From Campanula takesimana (Eukaryota > Streptophyta > Magnoliopsida > Asterales > Campanulaceae), in contig JAOWBW010000768.1 of assembly GCA_026119855.1 (NCBI GenBank), positions 213,540-277,539 on the forward strand: a stretch of DNA of 64,000 bases, given 5' to 3'. The translations under genes were made by a program, and so were the position numbers. Shown here one piece after another: positions 8,386 through 18,858 of the stretch; position 1 is the stretch's first letter, and every line of letters starts with the position of its first letter. The notes below the pieces were generated by a model. It was not told the DNA's origin. It ran no database searches and was given only the letters and a program-made list of their open reading frames with translations.

Positions 8386-10527
8386 TCATCCGTCAGTCCG
8401 AGGCCTCTTCCCGTAAGAAGCTAGCTCCGCCGTCTGCTGAGCCAACCGTCCGAGAAGCCCTGCTGTCTCTCTCTTCATCCTCTTGGCATAGGCCATGAAC
8501 TGGGCAAGCCGTCCCGCGACCTCTCTATACTCAGCAATGGGCACCTGTTGAGAAAAAACAAATGAAGGTATCAAAATCCTCAAATAAATGATAAACAGAG
8601 ATATGAATTGGTAAAATGATGGAAATGACAGAAGGAGGGTCATAAAGATCATACCATGGTGGTGTTGGCAGGAGGTACAAGTTCCTCCAGCATATCATAC
8701 TGTGCGGGAAGATCCTCGGTACTCTCCACTCCCTCAGCCACGCTGTAGGTAAAAGAAGCTGGTCCAAGCTCTGGACGAAAAGGGACGTGGATAACTCCCT
8801 AGGCCTGAGCCTGATCACCCTCTATAATCAGTCGGGGCATGAGACGAGAAGGAATTCCTGGTAATCAGCCTCCAAGGATATAAGGTCAAAGGCATCCTGA
8901 CCAATAATGAGGTCCCCTCTATCGTCCTCCGCAATGGCATAAGAATTAAGCATATAGGCCGGCGGATCCAGAGGGACGATGATGTCAAGTCTGCCACCAC
9001 CTTGCTGGCGAGAGACTCTCTCTCCTATATAGAAGCATCCACCGCCAAGGCCAATCATCAACAACCTTATACCGGTAAACCCATAAACATGGTCAATGCC
9101 CAAGCTCCGCCATGGGAAGAAGGCAACAGCGGACTCTGGGACGGCCTCCCACCTGTCAAAATATAGCCTCATACTCCACCGTCATATCAGCCCCCTCGGC
9201 ATGCTCATCATGGGTATCCCTGTTATCTCGGTGCCACCTCAGAGTATTGGGGAACATAACAGTATTGTCTCGAAGATTGAAAGTAAAGAGACCAAACATG
9301 GCGTATCCCCAAGCCTGCAAAATGGGAGAAACATAAAAGAGGTCAATACACAATAGCTCAAATGAGGAATGCTATCAAAATAAACTGGGGCTGAAATAAA
9401 GGAGGAATACAGAAGAAGATGAGTATTATACCTCCCAGGCATGACTGTAGCCGCCCAAGCCAGCGTTCGCCCTATCCCGCGAACTCTCATCCATAGCCAC
9501 ATAGCAATGGGCCAAACCAGCAGAACCCCAGCTAGCATCAGTGTCATGCTGCATGTCCCTCAGGCAGCTAAGCAGAGTAAAAAGGGCAGTTAATGCATGA
9601 TTAGCAAAAAGCGTCTTAGAAAAGGCCCACCATAGAAAGCCACGGACAGCTGCAATGCGGGTACCGGTGTGATGCATCTGACCAGCATTAAGGGTGACAT
9701 AAGTATCCACCCTCTCCATCAAAGCCTTCATAGGGACACCCTTGCCTAGGGTACACAAAGAAAATCCCAGAAAATGCATCATATCGTCCCTGCTAGGAGT
9801 AAAGTCCGCATCTACCTCAAGCGGTTCGCCGACGATAGCAAGTCTGGTAATGGCATGGAAGTCAGTAGGGGTCATGGTGACCTCCCTCCACCGCATATGC
9901 ATGGTGTAAGTGCTATCCCACCAGCGCTCCCGGATGGCCTGGAGCAAGTGCACATTCCTCCTCTCACCGACAAGGCCGTCAAAGAAGGGTTTCAATCCGA
10001 GGTTCTCAATCTCCTCCTTCATCTCGCCATTGAGAGTTTCCCACCTCTCAGCGATGCTCGCACACTGCCTCTACAATTATTGATCACCCTGAATGACTGC
10101 AACCAACAAAGGCAAAAGAGATAAATGTCAGAAAATCGGTAAAATCCTCATTTAAGCATTTTACCCGAAAAGTTGCAGAATCGCTTGAAACGACAGTCAA
10201 AATCATGTACTACCATACTAAAACGATTTTCAGCACCAACAAGGGTGAAATTCTATCAAAAGATCAGACATGCATGATAAACCCTAGCAGCGGTAATTCT
10301 AGGTGAAAATTGACAAAAGTCGAATCGCTAGAACACTAAATTGAGACATGCAACAGCGAAATTGACATGGAAACTCATTCAAAGGAAGAGATCCTTACCC
10401 GCCTAGTCCAAACGGCGTGAGAGACGTGGTCCTCCGGGAACGGGCACAAATCATCAGTCGCCCACACTTTACCCTTCATATGTCTACCCAAGAGGTGTTC
10501 CTTAGGCGAACGATGTGCACCGGCCAT
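8386..10527 (-). pseudogene. Antisense plant-mobile-domain (MAIN-like) gene with introns, broken
   Basis: Minus-strand gene model: exon 1 about 10527-10398 (starts MAGAHRSPKEH, ends before GTAAGG), exon 2 about 10073-9427 (after TTGTAG, before GTATAA), exon 3 about 9317-8657 (starts AWGYAMFG, ends before GTATGA), exon 4 about 8552-8386 (starts VPIAEYREVAG, TGA or TAA end). Exon 2 carries the hallmark of the plant mobile domain: IRERWWDSTYTMHMRWREVT followed by an AI-LAIVGEP segment, and exon 3 continues with the usual WGY. Exon 3 is broken by a one-base shift near 9160 (two frames overlap at ATATTTTGAC), another near 8860 and a TAG near 8790. Plant mobile domains occur in host silencing factors (MAIN, MAIL1) and in transposable elements; here the gene lies antisense within C1. 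Probably captured host-type DNA, now dead. Confidence 0.7.
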
Positions 10528-10675
10528 TTGCAAGGGTCGGGAATCACCAAAACTTGGAGAAATTGGAGATTTTTTAGTGAGAAAATCGCCTAGCTCCCGA
10601 GAATGGAATAGGAAAAGTGATTTGAAAATCATTTCCAGCACCTGAAATGCCTCTGTTCTGCGCAAAAACAGAAAA

Positions 10676-10707
10676 GTCTCGTACGAGACATCATTCCCTC
10701 GTACGAG
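10676..10707. promoter_or_regulatory. CTCGTACGAG palindrome pair upstream of the antisense gene
   Basis: GTCTCGTACGAGAC at 10676-10689 and CTCGTACGAG at 10698-10707. On the minus strand it lies about 150 bp upstream of the first ATG of the plant-mobile-domain gene. The stretch 10708-10914 holds only short degenerate repeats (GAAAAG.CC..GCTTT). Confidence 0.7.
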
Positions 10708-10919
10708 AGATCTCCAGAAAAGTCTCAGAAAACCATGTTTTCTTGAGAAATTTCAGAAAAGCCCTGCTTTTAACAGAAAGGTCAGAAAAAGCCTTGCTTT
10801 AGACCAAGAGGTCGAATCTGAACCCGGTTCAAGATGGAACATTGAGTAGTCAGCAAATGGATATTTTTCAGAATTGGAACAAGCAAAGTTGTTTCTCAGT
10901 ACGAATTTATCCTCACCGC

Positions 10920-12172
10920 TGTAGACACCCCGCCTTGGACCTCTCATGTCCCGATTGCATACACATTCTTTGTCTTCCTCTTTTCTGTTAAGTTTTGTTA
11001 CTTTTCGTTAACTTTCGTTACTTTCCGTTAAGTTCCTGACTTACTCCGTTAAGTCTTGGATTTGACTATGTGGAAAAGTCAACCTTGAGTCTTTGTTTCA
11101 TTTATTTTCGTTGACTTTCGTGATGTTCGTTAAGTTTTTGGACTAATTCTGTTAGTTTTGGGGCTTAACTGCATAACGGGGTTAACATTTGGGCTAAAAT
11201 ATGAATTTCCTGAAGCTGGGATGCGAACGCCTTTGCCCTCCTTTGTGGGAGGCGTGCTCCTCCCATAGGGGGGGTGGGAAGCGCGCGCTTCCCGCTTCCA
11301 AAATCTTAGATTTGGCCAAATTTCCCTCCTTTTCTGATTTGTAACCCCCAAGGCCATTATGCCTTGGCTTGATCCGGGGAAGGGCCATCTTTGTGATAAA
11401 AAACACTTCCTTAACACCTATAAATACCTCTTCATTCCATCATGGAAAAGGAGGAAGAATTCTTGAGTCAAAAACACTCTAAACACACAAAAGTCCATTT
11501 TCAAAGATAGTCATTATACACAAAGTTTGGTCCTTTCTCTTGCAAGCACAAGGTACAATGTCCATCTTCTTCTTCTAAATTCTTGTTTTATCTTATATTC
11601 TCTCTTTATCACCTCTTAAACAAAAAACCTTTTAAATTACTTTCTTCATCTCTAATGTGTATGCAATCTCCATAAAAAGGGATACAACCAAAAGACCACT
11701 TCACTATTGAAGTTTGGTCAAGGTTACATCCCAACATTTTAATTCCACTTTAATTTACATTCTCATTTATTAATGTAATTATCTAGCAATAATTCGACAT
11801 GTAATCTTTAGTATAAATCAATAAAGAACACAATTCTCCTTTATTTTTCCTCTATAAATTTCCCCTTTCTTTTCATTATAATTGTTAGCACATTTCTCTT
11901 ATCATTAAATTGAAGGACATTTAACATTAGAACACCAAAAGTATCAAGACCCGCGTAAGCGGGGCGGAGTAGGTGTTTAAGTACTTCCCACTCCGTCACC
12001 TAACCCCCGAACCCTTCTTTTCCCGAATCTCTGGTTTTCGTACATAAAAAATTGGCTTTTCTTAGGTTTTCTCGCGTTCCTCTAAAACGTGGGTGGCGAC
12101 ACTTAAAATCAAGTAGACATCCTAGGTAATTCACATGCTCTATCCAAGCCGTGGTTCCCCGGGGTATCTACA
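10920..12172 (+). repeat. 5' LTR of B
   Basis: Starts TGTAGACACCCCGCC and ends GGGGTATCTACA. Contains the perfect 18-bp palindrome GGGAAGCGCGCGCTTCCC at 11276-11293 and a TATA box TATAAATA at 11419-11426, so transcription should start near 11450. The stretch between is otherwise unremarkable; the minus-strand frames across it are not genes. Confidence 0.92.
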
Positions 12173-12173
12173 G

Positions 12174-12192
12174 TGGCGACTCCGCTGGGGAC
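12174..12192 (+). other. Primer binding site of B
   Basis: TGGCGACTCCGCTGGGGAC one base after the LTR end; same type as in A1, A2, B' and C2. The leader from 12193 to 12443 contains two AAGCGCGC-type CpG clusters (near 12271 and 12300) and no gene. Confidence 0.78.
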
Positions 12193-12443
12193 ATAGAGGG
12201 TTAAACTTGCGTTTTTCGTTTTTGGTGTTCTTTTATTTTATTTTCTGGGCATTCTGGTATAAAAGGGTAGGAAGCGCGCACCTCTGGCCTTCTTGGCATA
12301 AAGCGCGCGCGTCCGACCCTAATTACCAGAATCGCCCGCCTCCCATGTCGTCCTTCAAATTCCATGTTTCTGTGCTAACAATGTCTGCAGGGGAAAAGTT
12401 CTATAATTTAGGGTCAAGGCAATCCCTTGAACCCACTGATTTG

Positions 12444-14462
12444 CAGGTTGTCACGACCCGAAAACCCGTCTTTATTTTATTGATAAATAATTAATTATTT
12501 ATTTATTTATGTATTTGATTTAATTATTTATGTGCGCATTTTATATCTCATAATATTAATTTGTATCTAGCATTATTTGGTTGATATTGTGTTAATTGGG
12601 TAGAAGGGTGATAGGGGTTTATTTGTGCTAGCTTAGTGAGGAGGGGGCCTATGTGTAAGTTTTCAAAATCATTTCTCCCTACTCCCTCCCTACTCTCCTC
12701 CCTCACTCTTTCACTCCATCTCTCTCCCAGCACATCTCTCTCTCTCCTTGGTTTTGGGTAAGATTTCTCTCTCACTTCTCTCTTCAATCTAACCATCTTC
12801 CCCGTGTTATTTCTCATTTCTTAAAACATGAAACTTGTTTAGATCGTCGTTAGGATCGTAGAGGGCTAAAAATATTCGAGTTCTGGCAACTTTAAGAAAA
12901 TTCAAGTAAGTTGTTTTTCCCCCATTTTTATGCTAAAACGTTCATATCATGTTTATATGATGCTCAAGTTGTTATCTTCAATGTTTTATTGAGTTTGGAA
13001 TTTATTTGGAATTTATTTGGGTTTTGGTTAAAAATGGTGATTGATATTAATGTTGGGTTTGATTCTTGGTTTGGGGTCATTTATGGTGTTATTGAGGTCC
13101 CCTTTTTGTTAGATGTTGTTTGGGTATTATGGGGATCAAGTTGGGAGTGTTGATTGTGAGAAATTTGGTTTTGAGTTCAAAAATGGTGGAAACCCAGCTC
13201 TAATTCCCGGCATGAAGACAGACCAGGCGCCTGCCCGGGTTGGACCAGGCGCCCGCCCGCCCACCTTTTTCCAGCGGCCAGACCTTCTATTGAAATAAGC
13301 GCCCGCCTGACCCCCTTCGAGCGCCCGCCCGCCCGCCTGCTTAGGAATTTTGCCTTTTTGCTTGTTTAAACCAAATGACTTCCCTAGTTTTAATTTGTCT
13401 ACTCAAATTAACTTAAGTTAAAAACGTGGAACACTTCATTAATTGGAATTGATTCTTTGCGAATAATTATGTTATGGAATTTGATTAAATATCATTTTGG
13501 GAATGTGGTCCATCCTTGATGTGTTGTTTGGATTGGTTTACCTTTGTGGTAATTTATTTGGAATGATTCCCTACTTTGGAATCATTAGTTGTTTATCGTG
13601 GTAGTATTTTATTACTTAGCATTTATTTGAAAGTCCAGCTGGTATTTGTGGTTGTGTCGGGCGATGTGAGATATTGTGATGGCACCGGCCAAGTCCATTA
13701 TGGTGTCGACCATTGTTTTGCCCTTATTTTTCCTCTTCCAGATCGGCCTTGGTTGAGACGTTTGGAGCATGACTTTGTGGCATGGCTCCCGCCCTTTGTG
13801 GCACATTACTTTGTTATTGGTTCCGGTACTGGGATTTCTCTTCAAATTTCATGCTATTATGAAGATGATGATTTGTTGATTATTGAAGCTGCGCAGCGAC
13901 CTTTATTTGGTTATATCAGTTTGGGAAAACCTTGGCTATATCCTTTGTTATGTGTTTATTTCTGCTGCTATCTGTTATTTGATAACTGCTATGTGCTATC
14001 TATGATTTATTATTGTATATTGCATCATAGCATGTCATGTAGTTGCATTAGTTACTTATTGAGATTTATCTCACCCCCTTTCTTTTTATCTTTGTTTTTC
14101 CTTAACCCCCCCAGGTGGAAAGGACTAGACTCGCTGATCACGAGACAGGACGTCGAGTGGGTTCGAGTTTTTGGGGCAGGTTGATATTGGTGGGCTTACA
14201 TTATATAAATGTGTAACCTTTTTGGGATATTTGTACCAAACATTGACGTCATTAGGATTTGTATATTTTATAACTTTGGCGTATAAGCTTATGGAGTTTA
14301 TACTAGTTTTATTTTGTTGTTGTTAAATTGTTTTCCAAGACTTTGTGTTATCATCTTTTGGTATAAAAGGAAATTTTTATCTTCATTATTTTAGAGTTTA
14401 TTGTTTAATTCGACGTCCAGCTCGCGATTTCGGGCCACGGGGTTCGGGGTCGCGACACAGGT
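12444..14462 (+). mobile_element. Solo LTR of family D (Tekay-type), inserted in B leader
   Basis: A 2009-bp LTR (12449-14457) starting TGTCACGACCCG and ending TCGCGACA, flanked by the perfect target duplication CAGGT (12444-12448, 14458-14462). It matches the 3' LTR of element D (35022-37083). No internal region remains, so it arose by recombination between the two LTRs of a former full element. It carries GC-rich clusters built on ACCAGGCGCC (13222-13345) and TATAAAAG near 14361. Open frames inside it (e.g. 13576-14184) are LTR sequence and not genes. Confidence 0.93.
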
Positions 14463-15445
14463 ACTGCCCAGAAGCGGGCGCCTCCACTTCTCTCAGTCTA
14501 ACGCGCGCGCCTCCACTTCTCTCAGTCTAACGCGCGCGCCTCCCGAGTAGGCATCTGAATGCGCACGCTTCTGGGCATTTCCCAGAAACAGAAACAGTGA
14601 ACAGAATGGACAGTCTTGACAGTGTGTGGGCACCGGGCCTGCACATAATTGCTTTTTATTTTCTGTTTCATTTTTATCGGTCACACGGGTGATTCGAAAG
14701 TTGTAAATATGTGCTTATTTGTTTTTTCTTTCTTTGAGAAAAAAAAATGTTTTGTCACTTGGCTTGACCTCACACTACGCGCACAATTCTTATCAACTGC
14801 TCAGTATCGAGTCGCACAAGTCCAACCCCAAACCCATCGAGGCCCGTCCTAGAAAGTTTCAAGCTCCACTCGACCTTGACTCTTTCGAAGCGGTAAACCT
14901 CAGCCCGTGGCGTAGTTCATGACTACATACCGAGGGTGACCTTTAAGCCTCTCTTTAGCAGAACACAAACCACACAATTCTAGTTAGGGTCTAACACTCT
15001 GTGACTCAAGTCGGTTTCCATGTGCTGAGATTTCCCTAAACTAATGTCTTCAAATCATACATGCCACTCGTTGTTGTGGACGAAATAAAACTCCGTCCCC
15101 AAGTGGTTATTATGGACGAAAATAAAAATCCGTCCCCGCATGTATGCTTTACTACATTAATTTTGTTTAATCCCGACACATGTAGGATTCACAAGCGTGG
15201 TGGAATCCGATGAGTATATGGGACCGCGAGAAGGTCTATATACTAGTGTGACGATTCCACTATTTTTCTAGAAACCCCCAAAAAGGACCACGTCCTTCCG
15301 ACTTTTGTAAATAATAATAATAAAAAAAAGAGTCATTTTCTTAATGTGGTTGAGTCTTTTTCCGTTGTTTGTGGGTGAAATAATTTTATCCAAAGTGTGT
15401 TTGTGGGGCCATCCTAAGATCAACCGTGTTCTCTCCATAGGTCCA
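14463..15445 (+). other. Leader of B between solo LTR and mini-gag
   Basis: Untranslated. It holds two units of a CTTCTCTCAGTCTAACGCGC repeat (about 14487-14545) followed by another GCGCAC cluster, and two imperfect copies of GGACGAAATAAAACTCCGTC (about 15078 and 15113). The same GGACG...CGTCC block occurs in the B' leader (23660-23715), so it is an ancestral leader feature of the B/B' group. Confidence 0.6.
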
Positions 15446-16033
15446 ATGGCTTCCAACGGCAACAACAACAAGGGTGAGAATACTTTCGTGTCCAACAAAA
15501 GGCTCTTCAACATAATAAGAGCCATGGGGGAACAAATTGATAGACTTGTCGAGGAAGCCCACCGCAAGGATGATTTGTGGCAAGACCGTCTTGATCTCGA
15601 GAGGAAAATTCACAAGGAAGAAGTGTCCGAACTTAAGGATCGTTTGAAAGAGCTCACCGACAGCAAGGCAAAGATCCACGGTAAAGCATGCTCAAGTGGC
15701 TCATCCCTCAAAAGTCACAAAGGTGCCACCAACGACCGTGTCTATACCCCTCTCAATGGCATGACCGTCACCAAGGCCTATGAAGATCTCAAAGCAAAGG
15801 AACAAATTTCTCCTCTCCAAGGGTACAAGCAACCACTACCATTGCGTCGCAACCATGCCCACCACAAGTGGTGTGACTATCACCTATGCAGCGGTCACCT
15901 CACCGAGGATTGCTTCTCCATCCGCAACATCATCCAAGACTTGATTGACAATGGTGAGTTTACCGTGGTTGAAGAACAACAGTTAGAGAGTGAGAACATG
16001 CAAGAACTCATCAAAGAAGGGGCTCAGATTTGA
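15446..16033 (+). CDS. gag: Mini-Gag of element B, capsid core deleted
   Basis: Open frame of 195 residues from ATG 15446 (MASNGNNNKG; the frame is open upstream to 15344, but B' gag starts at the matching MAGNSNN). Residues about 25-85 are charged and heptad-like (RLVEEAHRKDDLWQ ... ELKDRLKEL), a likely coiled coil; the C-terminal part has HHKWCDYHLCSGHLTEDC, the Cys/His cluster of Tat Gag. Compared with B' gag the whole capsid segment between the coiled coil and the NDRVYTP block is missing. It has no stop or frameshift, unlike B' gag. It may package RNA or co-assemble with a full Gag; that role is inference. Confidence 0.7.
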   Translation: MASNGNNNKGENTFVSNKRLFNIIRAMGEQIDRLVEEAHRKDDLWQDRLDLERKIHKEEVSELKDRLKELTDSKAKIHGKACSSGSSLKSHKGATNDRVYTPLNGMTVTKAYEDLKAKEQISPLQGYKQPLPLRRNHAHHKWCDYHLCSGHLTEDCFSIRNIIQDLIDNGEFTVVEEQQLESENMQELIKEGAQI

Positions 16034-16111
16034 AATGGGGCTTCAACAAGGGATCATGCCACAAGGTCGACAACAACAATCTCCGTTTCTCTTTCTCTAC
16101 CTAGTAGTAGG

Positions 16112-16143
<32 letters not shown>

Positions 16144-17391
16144 TCGAAAGTCCTCCTAAGTGTGCATCAATGTTTTCTCTCATCCTATGTTAAATGTTCG
16201 AGTCCATTGAGTCATCAAATAAAAGTCGTTCTTGTCCTCATGCACTCTTCCAAGTTGTTCAATTAATTCTTGGCAAAATGATGAAAAAATGTCTAAACAA
16301 GTTTTGGAACGAAGGGCGTCACTCGAACGCCTAGGGGCTAAACATCGTGATGAAGGCGACATCATCAACATCGAAATGAAGCCAAAGAAAGGTGAAGCAA
16401 CGACCATGGAAAAATCAAGCAATGTTTCAAAGGGGGATATATATAAAAAAAAAAAAAAAAAGCTCGCTAGGTTGAAACCCTCAAATCAACCTAGGCAAAA
16501 GTTAGAGCACAAAAAAAAAAAAAAAAAAAAAAATCCCCCTTCTCCAAGATCAAAAGCACAAGCTGCATCCGAAGATCCGCTGTCGGTTCAACTCAAGAAA
16601 ACTCCAGCAAACATACCGTTCGAGACTTTATCACACCAAGACCTTATCATCTGCAACAACATCACCATCTCCCAAGAGACGTCTCCCGAAGACCGTACTA
16701 CACTTCCAACATGGGCCTTCCGCCATTTAGGTCTCAACCACAAAAAGGGCCATACACCTCCAAGCAAGAGAAAGAGGAAGATCACTTTCATGAGTTCTAC
16801 CCAATGGTGCATCTGCTCTCAATACAATGCCAAGATAAGTTGGGGCTTCACATCTAAAGGTCTTCACATCCCGCCATCTCGAAGCCCACATGACATTTGG
16901 GGCTTAGCGATCTCCCGAAGCTTGGTATTAATAATTTTCTCTTGGGGCTTGCTCTCGTCAACATCAAAAGGCGATTTATCATAGGGCTATGCAAGATTGG
17001 CATCAAGGGCATTATAGAGGATTTTCAATCAACAACCCCTTATCTCGGCATCGAAAGTCTTTTGAAACCCCATAATTGACACATATCTTGGGGCTAGACA
17101 TCAATTTTGTTGGACACCACGGCAACGACGACAGAATTCAAGCAAGGCAAATCCGGACTTCGATCGAACATGACTTGATCTTGGGTTGGCTTTACAAACA
17201 CACAATGATCAAAATGGTTCACCCACGAACTAAAAAAAATCTTTTTCTCACATGGGTGCATATTCTTTACCTTCTAATCTAAAAAAAAAAAAAAAAAAAA
17301 TTCTTTTTCTTTTTCTCCTTCTATGTGCAAAAGTATGTGCTCTACTTTGCTTTTCTCTAGCTTCCCCCCCCCAGCACTCTCCATCATCCTT
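16034..17391 (+). other. Pol-less internal region of B, with A-tracts and hairpin II
   Basis: Where pol should be there is about 1.4 kb without recognisable protease, RT, RNase H or integrase motifs. Four long A-tracts (about 16111-16140, 16446-16461, 16511-16533, 17281-17300) punctuate it. Hairpin motif II is at 16462-16500 (CTAGGTTG pairing with CAACCTAG), the same feature that follows pol in C1, so the deletion probably joined the end of gag to the post-pol region. A frame at 16232-16984 is Lys-rich and matches nothing I know. Confidence 0.6.
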
Positions 17392-17432
17392 GAACTACGC
17401 TGGTCTGATTCTCTTAAAGGGATACGTAGGCA
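17392..17432 (+). other. Conserved hairpin motif I, copy 4 (in B)
   Basis: Outer stem CTACG/CGTAG, internal GGTCTGA, inner stem TCTCT/AGGGA around a two-base loop. Shortest of the seven copies. Confidence 0.65.
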
Positions 17433-17954
17433 ACCTTTTGGCACGACCAACCCACCATCCAGAATACCATCTCGCCGACACTCCTTCAAAGGCAGGAACA
17501 ATTCATCACCACCAACATCATCATTCTCCATCCAAAGCATGGACATTCTTCATTAAAAGCATCAACATCCTTCAGCAATACATCCCCAATCAAGCGGCAA
17601 TGGTAAGTGAAGGTATGAACATCATTCATCTCAAGCAATCTCTGCTTTCAAAAATCACACCACACACAAAATCACTTTCTCCATTCTTACAAAAACTCTC
17701 TCTCATGCAATACTGCTTTCAAATCACATTGCACCACGAGCACAATTTCTCTCTTCATTTCACACTTCATGCATCTTCTTGCACAACACACATATACCTG
17801 CCAAGCACACACATAGTAGGTACCACCACGAAGTCAACAACATCCGCTACTCAAAGCATTCCATCCCCAGCAGAAAATGGTCCACAGTCAACATGCCCGC
17901 ATCCCCATGATAAAGTCAATAGCAGCTGTAAAAACAATTTGGTCCACGGTGATC

Positions 17955-18335
17955 TCGCATTCCCGCAAACGGATCCCGCACCAGCAAACGGATCTCGCAA
18001 TCAGCAAACTGATCCCGCAATCAGCAAACGGATCCCGCTTCAGCAAACGGATCCCGCAATTAGCAAACGGATCCCACAATCAGCAAACGGATCCCGCAAT
18101 CAGCAAACGGATCCCGCACCAGCAAAAGGATCCCGCTTCAGCAAACGGATCCCGCATCAGCAAACGGATCCCGCACCAGTAAACGGATCCCGCTTCAGCA
18201 AACAGATCCCACACCAGCAAACGGATCCCGCACCAGCAAACGGATCCCGCACCAGCAAACGGATCCTGCATCAGCAACTGGACCCCGCATCAACAAACGG
18301 ATCCCGCTTCAGCAAGACGGATCCCACCATATCTT
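17955..18335 (+). repeat. Minisatellite, 16-18-bp units around CAGCAAACGGATCCCGC
   Basis: About 22 tandem units CAGCAAACGGATCCCGC with one variable part (ACCAG, TTCAG, AATCAG). Each unit carries GGATCC. It lies in the 3' untranslated part of B. The long frame across it (17252-18349) is repeat translation. Confidence 0.93.
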
Positions 18336-18411
18336 TTCTATATCAATAAAGCCGCTCACACAGGGAGCGCACCCCCATCTTTCATAATTTCAAAATTCCC
18401 CTCTTTCTTTA

Positions 18412-18695
18412 AATTGCGGCCGTGGTAGGCCGCCTCATGTCACCACACCTTTTTAAAATTTTGTGGCCATGGTGGGCCGCCTCAAGCCACCACACCTTTT
18501 TTTGAAATTTTGTGGCCGTGGTGGGCCGCCTCAAGCCACCACACCTTTTTTTAAAATTTTGTGGCCGTGTTGGACCGCCTCAAGCCACCACACCTTTTTT
18601 TAAAAAATCTTGTGGCCGTGGTGGGCCGCCTCAAGCCACCACACCTTTTTAAAAAAAATTGTGGCCGTGGTGGGCCGCCTCAAGCCACCACACCC
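18412..18695 (+). repeat. Tandem repeat, about 60-bp units with GTGGTGGGCCGCCTCA
   Basis: Five units of about 60 bp, each made of TGTGGCCGTGGTGGGCCGCC, AAGCCACCACACC and a T/A-rich spacer; TGGTGG and CCACCA within a unit can form a stem. Between B's minisatellite and its 3' LTR. The segment 18696-18858 ends in GCCGAGGGGCTC, the same sequence that precedes the C1 3' LTR and probably the polypurine-tract region. Confidence 0.9.
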
Positions 18696-18858
18696 TTTCC
18701 ATCCGCGAAATCCGCTCACACAGCGAGCGCACCCCTAAGCATCGCAAATTTCAAATTCATGTTTTATTGAGTCTTTGCTTTCTCTTGTCGATGTCCTCGG
18801 CGGTTGTCTTTCTTTCGTCGACGCGTTTTGCTTCGCAATCCACGTTGCCGAGGGGCTC

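Noticed and set aside
8386..10527. A functional host plant-mobile-domain gene
   Set aside because: Two frameshifts and a stop in exon 3, location between pol and LTR of C1, and palindromes of the element upstream of it.
13576..14184. Frames of 120-200 codons in the D LTRs (also 29699-30118 and 36394-36756)
   Set aside because: They recur because LTRs are copies of one sequence; no protein motif and no expected gene inside LTRs.
16111..16140. Poly(A) runs in element B as tails of processed genes or LINE/SINE insertions
   Set aside because: No target duplication or upstream LINE/SINE body seen; four such runs inside one element look like simple-sequence expansion.
17252..18349. 365-codon frame in element B
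   Set aside because: Its second half is the 16-18-bp minisatellite and its first half has no recognisable motif; translation of repeats explains its length.
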